A stretch of DNA of 64,000 nt from Sneathiella litorea (lineage in GTDB: Bacteria > Pseudomonadota > Alphaproteobacteria > Sneathiellales > Sneathiellaceae), in the NCBI RefSeq assembly GCF_009882915.1, contig NZ_WTUW01000009.1, positions 124,001-188,000 of the forward strand. The letters are read 5' to 3'. The notes beneath the pieces are model-generated. The model saw nothing but the letters and a program-made list of their open reading frames with translations, did no database searches and was not told the origin of the DNA. Of the stretch, positions 26,952-37,596 are shown in pieces. Made by a program: the position numbers and the translations under genes. Within the stretch, counting starts at the first letter, position 1; every line of letters begins with the position of its first letter.

Positions 26952-27580
26952 GCGCGGATCTCCTTCAGCCGGGACCAGAGGGCCTCCTCATCCAGTGTCA
27001 TATAGGCCATCACTGTCGCCGCCACCATCAGGACAAAGGCAAATAGCGACAGGCCGACGCTGACATCAGCAAAATCCTGCAATTTGACGAAGGCAACGAT
27101 GATACCGAGAATAAATATCTCTGACATGGCCCAGGGTTTAAGATGTGCCAGAAGCCGAATCTGCATCTGCGGGCTATAGGGTGAACGGTTCAATCGCATC
27201 GGCAGCAGCAGGGTAATCAGGACAAGCAGGACAGCAGAGGGCGCGACCACGCTGGAGATAAAAACGACAATCCCGAGCTCCCAATACCCCGCCTTCCAGA
27301 AAGCAATCGCGCCATCGATCAGCCGGTTCGACTCCGCCTGACCTTCCATCTCAAAGGTAAGCAGCGGGAACACATTAGCCAGAATAAAGAACATCAGGCC
27401 GGTCAGGGCGAAGGCCAGGGATCGATCGAGACTGTTTTTATGACGAACAAAAAGTAAGGCGCCACAGCGGATACACCGACCTTGTTCCCCCTCCTTGATC
27501 CGTGGGACCGAATGAATAAGGTCGCATTCCGGGCAAGCTCTGAAGTCCTCGGTGTAATTAAAATCCTTGTCAAAGGCCAT
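26948..27580 (-). CDS. pqiA: PqiA-type integral membrane protein, first half-size copy
   Basis: 210 residues with a zinc ribbon at the N-terminus (CPECDLIHSVPRI, then CIRCGALL) and about four membrane helices, including LAFALTGLMFFILANVFPLLTF and LFAFVLMVAATVMAYMTL. It is the first gene of the pqi run. The following copy shares the same fold but clearly differs in sequence, so the two are probably not a recent duplication. Confidence 0.9.
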   Translation of the reverse strand: MAFDKDFNYTEDFRACPECDLIHSVPRIKEGEQGRCIRCGALLFVRHKNSLDRSLAFALTGLMFFILANVFPLLTFEMEGQAESNRLIDGAIAFWKAGYWELGIVVFISSVVAPSAVLLVLITLLLPMRLNRSPYSPQMQIRLLAHLKPWAMSEIFILGIIVAFVKLQDFADVSVGLSLFAFVLMVAATVMAYMTLDEEALWSRLKEIRA

Positions 27581-27891
27581 ACGTTACTTTCATCCGTCGA
27601 TTGCGCCTCAGACAATAGTCCGCAAAGGTGCCGCATTCAATTGATTTTCATTGTGAAATTTCCCCCATTAGTATTCAGCCGAAGACCATGAGCGTGGGCG
27701 GAACCCTATTGTAATGGACGGGGTGGTTCCCTATCTTGGCATTTAAACGATATTTTTATGCAAAATGCATTATTTCACATTTATTTGTCGTTAAATAGGA
27801 TTGTTTCTTCTTGTGAGAACAACCGATATTATATAAGCCCTTGTGCATAACGGTGCAGGAGCGCCCGGATACTGGAACAAGAGACAGACTT
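27581..27891. promoter_or_regulatory. Divergent intergenic region between pqiA and cysD
   Basis: 311 bp with no convincing gene. The right half (27740-27840) is notably AT-rich. It holds an imperfect palindrome TTGTTTCT-N6-GAGAACAA at 27801-27822, then TATTATATAA at 27827-27836, a plausible -10 region for cysD. A TTG codon at 27841 in frame with cysD is not preceded by a ribosome-binding site. The left half must hold the pqi promoter, which I cannot pinpoint. Confidence 0.45.
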
Positions 27892-28800
27892 ATGAGCACA
27901 TCGCGGTTGACCCATTTACGCCAGTTGGAGGCGGAAAGCATTCATATCTTCCGGGAGGTCGTCGCGGAATTTGAAAAACCGGTGATGCTTTATTCCATCG
28001 GCAAGGATTCAGCCGTGCTGCTGCATCTTGCGCGGAAAGCCTTTTATCCCTCTCCTGTCCCCTTCCCGCTTCTGCATGTGGATACCACCTGGAAGTTCCG
28101 GGAAATGATCCATTTCCGCGATACCATCGTGAAGGACTACGGCCTTGAGCTGCTGGTGCATATCAACCCTGATGGCGTTAAGCAGGGCGTTGGGCCCTTC
28201 ACCCATGGCTCGGCCCTGCATACCGACGTGATGAAGACGGAGGCTCTGAAACAGGCGCTCAATCAATACAAGTTCGATGCAGCCTTTGGCGGCGCGCGCC
28301 GGGATGAGGAAGCAAGTCGCGCGAAAGAGCGGGTTTTCTCCTTCCGCAACGAGGCGCATCGCTGGGACCCGAAAAACCAGCGCCCCGAGCTTTGGAACCT
28401 CTATAACGGACGGGTCCGCAAGGGGGAGAGCATCCGCGCCTTTCCGCTCTCTAACTGGACCGAGCTCGATATCTGGCAATATATCTATATGGAGAATATC
28501 CCCATCGTGCCGCTCTATTATGCGGCGGAGCGCCCGGTCGTGGAGCGCGAAGGCATGCTGATCATGGTCGATGACGACCGGATGCCGCTCAATGACGGCG
28601 AAACGCCGATGATGAAATCTGTCCGGTTCCGCACCCTCGGCTGCTATCCGCTGACCGGCGCGATTGAATCGACCGCCTCGACCCTGCCGGAGATTATCCA
28701 GGAAATGCTCGTCGCCCGCACATCGGAGCGACAAGGCCGCCTGATTGACAAGGATCAGGCCGGATCGATGGAGAAGAAGAAGCAAGAGGGGTATTTCTGA
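27892..28800 (+). CDS. cysD: Sulfate adenylyltransferase subunit 2
   Basis: 302 residues from ATG 27892, the usual CysD length. The PP-loop pyrophosphatase motif is in [18 protein letters not shown], and [20 protein letters not shown] and [11 protein letters not shown] are further family marks. CysD transfers AMP from ATP to sulfate, making APS, with energy from GTP hydrolysis by CysN. Its TGA overlaps the cysN ATG by one base. Serves assimilatory sulfate reduction or sulfation. Confidence 0.97.
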   Translation: MSTSRLTHLRQLEAESIHIFREVVAEFEKPVMLYSIGKDSAVLLHLARKAFYPSPVPFPLLHVDTTWKFREMIHFRDTIVKDYGLELLVHINPDGVKQGVGPFTHGSALHTDVMKTEALKQALNQYKFDAAFGGARRDEEASRAKERVFSFRNEAHRWDPKNQRPELWNLYNGRVRKGESIRAFPLSNWTELDIWQYIYMENIPIVPLYYAAERPVVEREGMLIMVDDDRMPLNDGETPMMKSVRFRTLGCYPLTGAIESTASTLPEIIQEMLVARTSERQGRLIDKDQAGSMEKKKQEGYF

Positions 28801-30698
28801 TGGACCAGAGAACCGATACGGTCACGGCGGAAATCGACGTCTATCTCAAGACACAGGAACAGAAGAACCTCCTCCGCTTTATCACCTGTGGCAGCGTGGA
28901 TGACGGCAAGAGCACCTTTATCGGCCGCCTGCTCTGGGATTCAAAGCTGTTGTTCGAGGATCAGCTCGCCACCTTGACCGCCGAGAGCAAGCGCGTCGGT
29001 ACGCAGAATGGCGAGATTGACTATGCCCTCCTACTCGATGGCCTGCAGGCCGAGCGCGAACAGGGCATCACCATCGATGTCGCCTATCGCTTCTTCGCGA
29101 CCGACAAGCGCAAGTTCATTGTCGCCGACACCCCGGGGCATGAGCAATATACCCGCAACATGGTGACTGGCGCCTCCTCCGCAGATCTGGCCGTTATCCT
29201 GATCGACGCGCGAAAAGGAGTCCTGATCCAGACCATGCGGCACAGCTATCTGGTTAACCTGCTGGGTATCAAGAAAGTCGTGCTGGCCGTCAACAAGATG
29301 GATCTTGTCGACTATGACGAGGCCGTATTTGAGAAAATCCGCAGCGACTATCACACATTTGCGGAACAACTCGACTTTGAGGAAATCATCCCGATCCCCG
29401 TCTCTGCGCTGAAAGGCGACAACATGATCGGTGCGAGCAAGGCCATGCCTTGGCATAACGGCTCCAGCGTGCTCGATTATCTGGAAAATGTCGAGATTGG
29501 CGCGGAGGATCTCTCCCGCCCGTTCCGCATGCCCGTGCAATGGGTCAATCGACCAAACCTCGATTTCAGGGGCTTCTCCGGCACCATCGCCAGCGGCACG
29601 GTCAGTGTCGGGGATGAAATCGTCGAGCCCGCGTCAGGCCGGAGCAGCCGGGTTGCCCGCATCGTGACATTCGATGGTGATCTCGACGAGGCCATTGCCG
29701 GCCAGGCCGTCACCCTCACCCTTGAGGACGAGATTGACATCAGCCGCGGCGATATCCTTTGCGCGACGAAAGATCGGCCGTCAACTGCTGACCAGTTCGA
29801 GGCAAAGATCGTCTGGATGAGCAGCGAGCCCATGCTGCCGAGCCGGACTTACCTCCTCAAGCTCGGAACGGGAACAACTGCTGCAAGAATCAGCGACCTG
29901 AAATACACCGTCAATGTCAACACCATGGAGCATATGGCGTCCAAGAAGCTGGAGCTCAACGATATCGCCGTGTGTAACCTAGCGCTCGACAAGGCGATTT
30001 CCTTCGATCCCTATTCGGAGATACCGGCGACCGGTTCCTTCATCCTGATCGACCGCTTCACCAATGCGACAGTGGCGGCAGGAATGATCGATTTTGCGCT
30101 GCGCCGGGCGGAAAATATCCATTGGCAGTCGGTGGATATCCATAAAGATGCTCGCGCTGAACAGAAGGGGCAAAAGGCTTCGGTCCTCTGGTTTACCGGG
30201 CTTTCCGGTTCCGGCAAATCGACTATTGCCAATTTGGTCGAGAAAAAGCTCCATGCGATGAACAAACATACCTATCTGCTCGATGGCGATAACGTGCGTC
30301 ATGGGCTGAACAAGGATCTCGGCTTCACCGATGCGGACCGGGTGGAGAATATCCGCCGTGTCGGTGAGACGTCGAAGCTGATGGTCGATGCAGGGCTGAT
30401 CACCCTTGTCTCCTTTATCTCCCCCTTCCGAAGCGAGCGGCAGATGGCGCGCGGCCTGCTGGAGGACGGAGAGTTTCTCGAAGTCTTCGTCGATACCCCG
30501 CTGGAGATATGTGAGGCGCGGGATATCAAGGGCCTCTACAAGAAGGCACGCGCCGGGGAAATCAAGAATTTCACCGGAATCTCATCTGATTATGAACGCC
30601 CGGAAAATGCGGAGATCGTCATTGACGGCGGCCGGATCAGTCCGGAAGACGCCGCCGATCAGATCATCGAAATACTTGAGCGACGGAAATTGATTTAA
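28800..30698 (+). CDS. cysNC: Bifunctional sulfate adenylyltransferase subunit 1/adenylylsulfate kinase
   Basis: 632 residues. Residues 1-430 are an EF-Tu-like GTPase with [16 protein letters not shown] (G1), [12 protein letters not shown] (G3) and [10 protein letters not shown] (G4). From about 455 to the end is APS kinase with the P-loop [17 protein letters not shown] and [17 protein letters not shown]. The fusion makes APS and then PAPS. CysNC fusions are common in alphaproteobacteria. PAPS supply can serve sulfonucleotide reduction or sulfotransferases. Three bases separate its stop from that of convergent rfbA. Confidence 0.97.
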   Translation: MDQRTDTVTAEIDVYLKTQEQKNLLRFITCGSVDDGKSTFIGRLLWDSKLLFEDQLATLTAESKRVGTQNGEIDYALLLDGLQAEREQGITIDVAYRFFATDKRKFIVADTPGHEQYTRNMVTGASSADLAVILIDARKGVLIQTMRHSYLVNLLGIKKVVLAVNKMDLVDYDEAVFEKIRSDYHTFAEQLDFEEIIPIPVSALKGDNMIGASKAMPWHNGSSVLDYLENVEIGAEDLSRPFRMPVQWVNRPNLDFRGFSGTIASGTVSVGDEIVEPASGRSSRVARIVTFDGDLDEAIAGQAVTLTLEDEIDISRGDILCATKDRPSTADQFEAKIVWMSSEPMLPSRTYLLKLGTGTTAARISDLKYTVNVNTMEHMASKKLELNDIAVCNLALDKAISFDPYSEIPATGSFILIDRFTNATVAAGMIDFALRRAENIHWQSVDIHKDARAEQKGQKASVLWFTGLSGSGKSTIANLVEKKLHAMNKHTYLLDGDNVRHGLNKDLGFTDADRVENIRRVGETSKLMVDAGLITLVSFISPFRSERQMARGLLEDGEFLEVFVDTPLEICEARDIKGLYKKARAGEIKNFTGISSDYERPENAEIVIDGGRISPEDAADQIIEILERRKLI

Positions 30699-30701
30699 GA
30701 C

Positions 30702-31571
30702 CTATTTCAAAAGATTAAGCAGATACTCGCCATAGCCACTCTTCTTGAGCGGTTCGGCGAGGGTTGCAAGCTCGTCTGCGGTGATGAACTTTTTCTGATA
30801 AGCGATTTCCTCTGGGCAGGCGATTTTAAGTCCCTGCCGCTTCTCGATTGTCTGCACGAAATGAGACGCTTCCAATAGGTTATCGTGCGTCCCGGTATCG
30901 AGCCAGGCACTGCCGCGGCCCAGAACCTCCATGCTGAGTTCGTCCTGATCGAGATAAAGCCGGTTAAGGTCAGTAATTTCCAGCTCTCCGCGGGCGCTCG
31001 GTTTCAGGTGTTTTGCAAAATCAATCACCTGATTGTCATAGAAATAGAGCCCGGTGATCGCAAAATTCGATTTCGGCTTTTTCGGCTTTTCCTCGACCCC
31101 GATGACTTTACCTGTCTCATCAAATTCAGCGACGCCATAGGCTGTCGGGTCGGAAACATGATAGCCGAAAATGGTCGCGCCGGTTTCCCGCGCCTTGGCG
31201 CTTTGCAAGAGCTGGCTGAACCGGTTGGCGTAAAAGATGTTATCGCCGAGAATCAGCGCGGAATGATCATCCCCGATATGATCCGCCCCGATGATGAACG
31301 CCTGCGCCAGTCCGTCCGGCGACGGCTGCGCCGCATAAGAAATATTCAAGCCCCATCTGGCACCATCGCCCAACACGCGTATGAACACATCCTGTTCCTC
31401 CGGCGTGGTTATAATCAGGATATCCCGAATATCTGCCAGCATCAGGGTCGCCAATGGGTAGTATATCATCGGCTTGTCATAGATTGGCATCAGCTGCTTG
31501 CTGACGCCAAGTGTCAATGGATGCAGCCGGCTGCCTGTTCCGCCCGCGAGAATAATACCTTTATGCGCCAT
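30702..31571 (-). CDS. rfbA: Glucose-1-phosphate thymidylyltransferase
   Basis: 289 residues from ATG 31571, where homology to RfbA begins ([17 protein letters not shown], the nucleotide-binding loop). An ATG at 31592 would add seven unrelated residues and has no ribosome-binding site. Other motifs are [32 protein letters not shown] and [16 protein letters not shown]. The enzyme makes dTDP-glucose from dTTP and glucose-1-phosphate, the first step toward dTDP-rhamnose and related sugars. rfbB, rfbC and rfbD are not adjacent, so it is an orphan here. Confidence 0.95.
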   Translation of the reverse strand: MAHKGIILAGGTGSRLHPLTLGVSKQLMPIYDKPMIYYPLATLMLADIRDILIITTPEEQDVFIRVLGDGARWGLNISYAAQPSPDGLAQAFIIGADHIGDDHSALILGDNIFYANRFSQLLQSAKARETGATIFGYHVSDPTAYGVAEFDETGKVIGVEEKPKKPKSNFAITGLYFYDNQVIDFAKHLKPSARGELEITDLNRLYLDQDELSMEVLGRGSAWLDTGTHDNLLEASHFVQTIEKRQGLKIACPEEIAYQKKFITADELATLAEPLKKSGYGEYLLNLLK

Positions 31572-31685
31572 AGGGTCCCGTCTCAATGTCATTAGTTTGA
31601 TTATTGTAGCAATAGCATATCAGTAACGTCATTGGGTTTAAATTTTCTTACCTGATTTCGTGTTTAGGTTAAATATTCTTATATC

Positions 31686-33266
31686 TTATACCCGGAGATT
31701 CTTTTCTGCTTCCTCGGCGATCCGTTCGAACAGAAGCTGCGCTTCACGGTTGCCCGGCTCCCGCCGCAAAAGATATTTCAACGGATCGAGCGCTTCACTG
31801 ACCCGACCAGCCCGGCACAAAACCTCAGCGACCAGCAGCAGCCCTTCCGGGGTCGACTCAAGAAACTGCCGGTTGCGCTCAATGATTTCCAGCGCGTCGT
31901 CTGCCGTGCCTGCCTCCGACATCAGGCGGAGGATCAGGATCGTCGGCTCTGGGATAGAGTCGCACCTGAAATAGGCTTCATCCACTAACTTCAACGCCTC
32001 AACTACCGACTGTTTCTGATGCGCGCCTGCCATGGGCAGTGCCTTTGCAAGGGCCTCTGCGCAGCCACGAAAAACCTTGAAATCGCCGTAGCTCAAGCGA
32101 AGAAGCGCGAGAATTTGCGGCAGGCTGTGATTGCCAAAATTCTCTTCGGCAATTTTTTTCAGCATGAAGAATTCGTCCGGCCCTGCGGTGCGAATATGAC
32201 TATTGAACTGATGTTGGAGATGCTTCGCCTTCCTCCGCCCCTTATTCATCAGAATCCCTGCCATTTCCAGCGAAGATTTTGCATGCCCTGAAGTTATAAA
32301 CTGCCCTTTCTTGCGCTCAACATACTGCGAAGTCGCGTGATAATTGACAGGCAGGTTGAAAGTGCCGTTTGTTGGAACCTTTCGCGGCGGCAACTCAGAA
32401 AGAGCGAGAAGGTCAGTCACCCCGAAATCCCCAGACAATAGAAACATCGGACCTGTTGTCAGCTTTTCCAGTCGATCAATCATCTGGAAGCCGCCGACAG
32501 GAAGGGAGAAGTTCCACTCCCCCTTCATTCGCCGGTATTTTTCAAGGATGCTATTCCAGTCCTTGTTTTCGTATATATTCGTCTCTGTTGGCTGTTCGCG
32601 ATAGTCAAACCGGGTGGATTGGATAATTTCTGCGATTTCATCGCTGTCTGTTTCGATGCGGTGACAGACCTGCCGCTCGAAGAGCCTGTTATCCCGGACA
32701 GCGTAGAAATCATGCGGCAAGCTATCGATGACATAATTCGCAATCACTGAAAGCGGGTTCGACAGGGATCCTGGCTTAATCTTCCGTTTTGAGACCAACA
32801 GGCGGATCGGGTCATCCTTCAGAACATCAAAATAGGCGAAATCCAGAACCCCCTGATCGACAAACGGTTTCAACTGCGGATGCTGCCGCCAGAACGCGAT
32901 ATTCATCTCGCAAACATCGGTCATCACATAGACGACATTTCGCTTCCGCGCGACTGACTGTTCCTCCGGTGAGAAGAAATGGCGCAGGAAGCCATAGGAA
33001 AAGCAACCCGGCCCTGCTCCCAGTTCCAGAATATAATGAGGCTCCTGCCTCTCCTGGGCCCTGCCACCCTGACCAAAATCATCGAGAAAGCCGCGAAGAA
33101 CATTGGCATAGGCACGCCCAATGAACGGGTTTGTTGTCACATAGTTGGGAACCCTGCCCGGCGCCCAGGCCTCAACGCCAAGTATTTCATAGTAGCTTCG
33201 CATCAAGTCCCAGACTGGTGATCGAGACAGGGGTACATAATTTTCACTATTTTCATCTACCGTCAT
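31686..33266 (-). CDS. SAM-dependent methyltransferase (MidA/NDUFAF7-like) with helical repeat tail
   Basis: 526 residues. The N-terminal 330 residues look like a class I methyltransferase: SAM-binding YILELGAGPGCFSYGFL, then VIANYVIDSLPHDFYAV at the catalytic region, as in MidA/NDUFAF7 proteins, which methylate an arginine in complex I subunits. Sequence identity to MidA seems weak beyond these motifs. Residues from about 350 onward are alpha-helical TPR-like repeats (EIIERNRQFLESTPEGLLLVAEVL, then AGRVSEALDPLKYLLRREPGN), hinting at a protein-substrate binding module. Function unknown. It has GGAG eleven bases before ATG. Confidence 0.65.
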   Translation of the reverse strand: MTVDENSENYVPLSRSPVWDLMRSYYEILGVEAWAPGRVPNYVTTNPFIGRAYANVLRGFLDDFGQGGRAQERQEPHYILELGAGPGCFSYGFLRHFFSPEEQSVARKRNVVYVMTDVCEMNIAFWRQHPQLKPFVDQGVLDFAYFDVLKDDPIRLLVSKRKIKPGSLSNPLSVIANYVIDSLPHDFYAVRDNRLFERQVCHRIETDSDEIAEIIQSTRFDYREQPTETNIYENKDWNSILEKYRRMKGEWNFSLPVGGFQMIDRLEKLTTGPMFLLSGDFGVTDLLALSELPPRKVPTNGTFNLPVNYHATSQYVERKKGQFITSGHAKSSLEMAGILMNKGRRKAKHLQHQFNSHIRTAGPDEFFMLKKIAEENFGNHSLPQILALLRLSYGDFKVFRGCAEALAKALPMAGAHQKQSVVEALKLVDEAYFRCDSIPEPTILILRLMSEAGTADDALEIIERNRQFLESTPEGLLLVAEVLCRAGRVSEALDPLKYLLRREPGNREAQLLFERIAEEAEKNLRV

Positions 33267-33440
33267 CTTGAGCCGCTCTCCTGATATTCTGATGGCTCAA
33301 AAACGTCTGGCGCCGCGATTTCGTGAAAGGGGCGAAAACTTTCGGCAATACGGCTTTACCTGCGTCCATGCCAGATGATAAGAATTTGGAGTATCCGGTG
33401 GCGCGAATCAGGACCTTTACGGCTTCAGTTGAGAGAAAAC

Positions 33441-36400
33441 ATGACAGAGATAATGGATGAATCGGCGACGAAGGAATGGCAGTTCTGGGTTGATCGCGGA
33501 GGCACCTTCACCGATCTTGTTGCGCGTAAGCCGGATGGCAGTATCGTCACCCATAAGCTCCTCAGTGAAAACCCCGAACAATATGAGGACGCGGCACTTC
33601 AGGGCATTCGCGACCTGCTCGGCCTCGACAAAGATGATGATATCCCGGCGGCGCAGATAGAGGCCGTGAAGATGGGCACGACGGTGGCCACCAATGCCCT
33701 TCTGGAACGGAAAGGCGAACCGCTGGTGCTAATCACCACAGAGGGGTTTCGCGATAGCCTCCGTATCGGGTACCAGACACGCCCCAGGCTGTTTGCGTTG
33801 CATATTGAACTGCCGGAAATGCTGTATGAGCGCGTAATCGAAGTGACGGAGAGGATCGGCGCGACCGGAAAGGTGATCCGCACTCTCGATACCGAGACCG
33901 CACGAAAGAACCTGCAAGAGGCCTATGATGCTGGACTTCGGGCCTGCGCCATTGTCTTCATGCATGGCTATCGCTTTCCTGAACATGAACAACAGGTCGC
34001 GAAAATCGCCAAGGAGATCGGCTACACTCAAATCTCCACCAGCCATGAAACCAGCCCCCTGATGAAACTGGTCAGCAGAGGTGACACCACGGTTGTTGAC
34101 GCCTATCTTTCCCCTATCCTGCGCCGTTACGTTGATCGGGTCGCGTCAGAACTTGGCGATACGCGCCTGATGTTCATGCAGTCCAACGGCGGGCTGACAG
34201 ATGCGCATTTCTTTCAAGGCAAGGATGCCATTCTCTCCGGCCCGGCGGGCGGGGTGGTCGGTATGGTCCAGACCAGCGCCATGGCCGGGTTTGACAAGGT
34301 CATCGGCTTTGATATGGGCGGCACCTCCACCGACGTCTCCCATTATGGCGGGGAGTATGAGCGCACCTTCGAGACCGAGGTTGCGGGCGTGCGAATGCGG
34401 GCGCCAATGATGCTGATCAATACGGTGGCGGCGGGCGGAGGCTCGATCCTGCATTTCGACGGGGCGCGATACAAAGTGGGACCGGATAGCGCCGGGGCCA
34501 ATCCGGGGCCAGCCTGTTACCGCAAGGGTGGCCCGCTAACCGTTACAGACTGTAACGTGATGCTCGGCAAGCTCGCGCCGGACTTCTTCCCCAAGGTTTT
34601 CGGTCCCAATGCCGATGAAGCCCTCGATGTGGAGACGGTCCGCGAAAAATTCGCCGCACTTGCAGCGGATATCAACACTGCCGCCGGCGACAACCGCAGC
34701 CCGGAAGAAGTGGCGCGTGGGTTCCTTTTCATCGCTGTCGAGAATATGGCCAACGCCATCAAGAAAATCTCCGTCCAGCGCGGCTATGATGTGTCCGAGT
34801 ATGTACTCACCTCCTTCGGTGGCGCAGGCGGGCAGCATGCTTGCCTTGTCGCCGACAGCCTCGGCATGAAGAAGATCATGCTGCACCCCTACGCTGGCGT
34901 TCTGTCCGCTTTTGGCATGGGCCTCGCGGATCTTCGCGTTTTAAAGGAAAAGGCAATGGAAGTGACGCTGGAGGAAGCCGCGCTTTCCAGTATCGCAGCA
35001 ACGCTGGACACCCTCGCGACGGAAGGCCATACGGAAATGCGGGCGCAAGGTGTTGAAGAGGCACGGATCGTCATTGAACGCAAACTCCATATCAAGTATC
35101 AGGGCTCCGATTCTACGATGATCGTCGATCACGGTCCGCTTGATACCATTGTCGCTGCGTTTGAAGCGGCACATCGGCAGCGATTTGGCTTCACCACACC
35201 TGAAAAGGCAATGATCGTTGAGGCCGCCGCCGTTGAAGTGGTGGGTGTCGGTGACAAGATCGACGATCCGCTTTGCCCTAGCGGAGAGACGGGTATTACC
35301 CCCCTCGCCCGGCAGGAAATCTATATTGGGGATGGCTGGCAGAGTTGCCCGTTTTACGATCGCGACATCTTGCCCTCCGGCGCGAAGATCGACGGCCCGG
35401 CTGTTATCGTCGAGAAAACCGGCACAAATGTGATTGAGCCGGGATGGCAGGCAGAGTTGACGGATTATGGCCATCTTGTCCTGACGCGAACCGAGGAACT
35501 CAAGCGAGAAATGGCAATCGGAACCGCGGTTGATCCGGTGATGCTGGAGATTTTCAATAATCTCTTCATGAATGTGGCCGAGCAGATGGGCACGGTGCTG
35601 GAGAAAACCGCCTATTCCGTGAATATCAAGGAACGGCTCGATTTCTCTTGTGCGGTGTTTGACCTTAACGGTGACCTGATCGCCAACGCCCCGCATATGC
35701 CGGTGCATCTGGGCTCCATGTCCGAGAGTATCAAGGCGGTCATTGCCAAGCATAAAGCAACGATGAAGGCGGGCGATGTCTATGTCCTGAACGCCCCCTA
35801 TAACGGCGGAACGCATCTGCCCGATGTTACCGTGATCACGCCGGTGTTTGATCTTGAGGGGACTGATGTCCTCTTTTACGTCGCGAGCCGGGGTCATCAT
35901 GCGGATATCGGCGGAATTACGCCGGGCTCCATGCCGCCAGACAGCCGCACGGTTGAGGAAGAAGGCGTCATCCTCGATAACGTCATGCTGGTCGATGGTG
36001 GCCGGCTGTGTGAGACGGAAATCGTCGACATCCTGAAATCGGGCAAATACCCCTCCCGCAACACGGACCAGAACATGGCCGATTTGAAGGCGCAGATCGC
36101 GGCTTGCGAAAAAGGCATTCAGGAACTGCGCAAGATGGTCGATCATTTCTCTCTTGAGGTTGTCCATGCCTATATGGGACATGTGCAGAACAATGCCGAG
36201 GAATCCGTGCGCCGCGTGCTGGATGTCCTGAAGGACGGGTCCTTCACCTACCCGATGGATGATGGCTATGAGATCAAGGTTAAAATCTCGATCAATAAGG
36301 AGGCCCGCACAGCCCGAATTGATTTCACCGGTACCAGTGGTCAGCACCCGACCAACTACAACGCGCCCAGGGCCGTGACCACGGCGGCGGTGCTCTATGT

Positions 36401-37055
36401 GTTCCGCTGCCTCGTCGAGAGTGACATTCCGCTCAACGCCGGTTGCCTGAAACCATTGGAAATTATCGTGCCGGAAAAATCCATGCTCTCACCGGAATAT
36501 CCGGCGGCCGTGGTCGCGGGCAATGTCGAAACCTCGCAATGCATCACCGACTGCCTGTTCGGCGCTCTGGGTGTGATGGCGGCGGCGCAGGGCACCATGA
36601 ACAACTTCACCTTCGGCAACGCGACCTACCAGTATTACGAGACGATCTGCGGCGGCTCAGGCGCGGGCCCTGAGTTCGACGGTACTAGTGCCGTTCATAC
36701 CCATATGACCAACTCCCGCCTGACCGATCCCGAGGTTCTGGAATGGCGTTTCCCCGTTACGCTGGAGAGTTTCGAGATCCGGCGGGGCTCCGGCGGAAAA
36801 GGTGTGTTCAAGGGCGGCGACGGGACGCTTCGCAAAATCCGCTTTCATGAGCCGATGTCGGCGGCGCTTCTCTCCAGTCACCGCGTTGTCCCGCCCTTTG
36901 GCTTGAAAGGCGGCGAAGATGGCGAGGTCGGTAACCAGTGGGTGATCCGCACAAACGGCGATATCGAGTATCTTGAAGGCCGCGACAAGACCGAGATGGC
37001 GGCGAACGATATTTTCGTTATCCAGACGCCAAGCGGGGGTGGTTACGGGAAGTAA
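33441..37055 (+). CDS. 5-oxoprolinase (fused hydantoinase A/B family)
   Basis: 1204 residues from ATG 33441; an upstream in-frame ATG at 33375 lacks a ribosome-binding site. Residues 1-690 are the HyuA-like ATPase part (FWVDRGGTFTDLVARKPDG, GPAGGVVGMV, GFDMGGTSTDVSHYGG, GGAGGQHACLVADSLGM). Residues 700-1204 are HyuB-like (IFNNLFMNVAEQMGTVLEKTAYSVNIKERLDFS, shown here as its ends, and PYNGGTHLPDVTVITPVF). The fused architecture and length match ATP-dependent 5-oxoprolinase, which opens pyroglutamate to glutamate. Hydantoinase or acetone-carboxylase-like roles are usually split into two genes, so oxoprolinase is favoured. Confidence 0.9.
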   Translation: MTEIMDESATKEWQFWVDRGGTFTDLVARKPDGSIVTHKLLSENPEQYEDAALQGIRDLLGLDKDDDIPAAQIEAVKMGTTVATNALLERKGEPLVLITTEGFRDSLRIGYQTRPRLFALHIELPEMLYERVIEVTERIGATGKVIRTLDTETARKNLQEAYDAGLRACAIVFMHGYRFPEHEQQVAKIAKEIGYTQISTSHETSPLMKLVSRGDTTVVDAYLSPILRRYVDRVASELGDTRLMFMQSNGGLTDAHFFQGKDAILSGPAGGVVGMVQTSAMAGFDKVIGFDMGGTSTDVSHYGGEYERTFETEVAGVRMRAPMMLINTVAAGGGSILHFDGARYKVGPDSAGANPGPACYRKGGPLTVTDCNVMLGKLAPDFFPKVFGPNADEALDVETVREKFAALAADINTAAGDNRSPEEVARGFLFIAVENMANAIKKISVQRGYDVSEYVLTSFGGAGGQHACLVADSLGMKKIMLHPYAGVLSAFGMGLADLRVLKEKAMEVTLEEAALSSIAATLDTLATEGHTEMRAQGVEEARIVIERKLHIKYQGSDSTMIVDHGPLDTIVAAFEAAHRQRFGFTTPEKAMIVEAAAVEVVGVGDKIDDPLCPSGETGITPLARQEIYIGDGWQSCPFYDRDILPSGAKIDGPAVIVEKTGTNVIEPGWQAELTDYGHLVLTRTEELKREMAIGTAVDPVMLEIFNNLFMNVAEQMGTVLEKTAYSVNIKERLDFSCAVFDLNGDLIANAPHMPVHLGSMSESIKAVIAKHKATMKAGDVYVLNAPYNGGTHLPDVTVITPVFDLEGTDVLFYVASRGHHADIGGITPGSMPPDSRTVEEEGVILDNVMLVDGGRLCETEIVDILKSGKYPSRNTDQNMADLKAQIAACEKGIQELRKMVDHFSLEVVHAYMGHVQNNAEESVRRVLDVLKDGSFTYPMDDGYEIKVKISINKEARTARIDFTGTSGQHPTNYNAPRAVTTAAVLYVFRCLVESDIPLNAGCLKPLEIIVPEKSMLSPEYPAAVVAGNVETSQCITDCLFGALGVMAAAQGTMNNFTFGNATYQYYETICGGSGAGPEFDGTSAVHTHMTNSRLTDPEVLEWRFPVTLESFEIRRGSGGKGVFKGGDGTLRKIRFHEPMSAALLSSHRVVPPFGLKGGEDGEVGNQWVIRTNGDIEYLEGRDKTEMAANDIFVIQTPSGGGYGK

Positions 37056-37511
37056 CTATTTACTGGCGAGATATTTCTGCCAGTTTTGATCTGCGTCCCT
37101 GATCCGCTCGGCAATCCCCGTGTTTTGCCAGCGGATGCGGCCTGCATCATGCCCGAAGAGATAGAGCTTGCCGTCATAGATCAGCCAGACGCCGGGATCA
37201 ACGTCCGATAAATTGCCAAGGCTCATCTGGTTGGAGCAATAGCCGCCATACTGCGGGGCATAGCTTTCCGGATCGGCGGCGAACAGGTCACGGCTTTTCG
37301 CGTCGACAAAGCGCCAGGTCGCGCCCTTGTAGTCGACGCTGTACTCATCCTCCCCTTCCGCGGGGCCCGATTTCGTGAAATAGGCCGTGCTGTCATGGCC
37401 ATCGACGGCAAGTCCGCCGAGAAAACTCTTGTTCACTTCCTCAAAGGCAACGGCCGTGCCTGCCCCTGTAAGAGCAAGCAGCAGTGTGATTGCGGCGATA
37501 AACCCACGCAT
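37056..37511 (-). CDS. YHS domain-containing exported protein
   Basis: 151 residues. A signal peptide (FIAAITLLLALTGAGTAVAF) is followed by a YHS-like domain: VDGHDSTAYFTKSGPAEGE, YKGATWRFVDAKSRDLFAAD, and YAPQYGGYCS. YHS domains often bind copper or other metals, or occur with cation ATPases; here it is free in the periplasm. Its stop codon directly abuts that of the 5-oxoprolinase gene. Specific role unknown. Confidence 0.85.
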   Translation of the reverse strand: MRGFIAAITLLLALTGAGTAVAFEEVNKSFLGGLAVDGHDSTAYFTKSGPAEGEDEYSVDYKGATWRFVDAKSRDLFAADPESYAPQYGGYCSNQMSLGNLSDVDPGVWLIYDGKLYLFGHDAGRIRWQNTGIAERIRDADQNWQKYLASK

Positions 37512-37596
37512 AATATCCCTCCGTCTGTGACCGACCGCATTATCGCCGCGGCACCGATCACCGGAAAATCAATTTTGCGTCATCTGCTTAGGGCGC

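Noticed and set aside
34941-36347. Long minus-strand frame inside the 5-oxoprolinase gene
   Set aside because: Antisense shadow with biased composition and no homology features.
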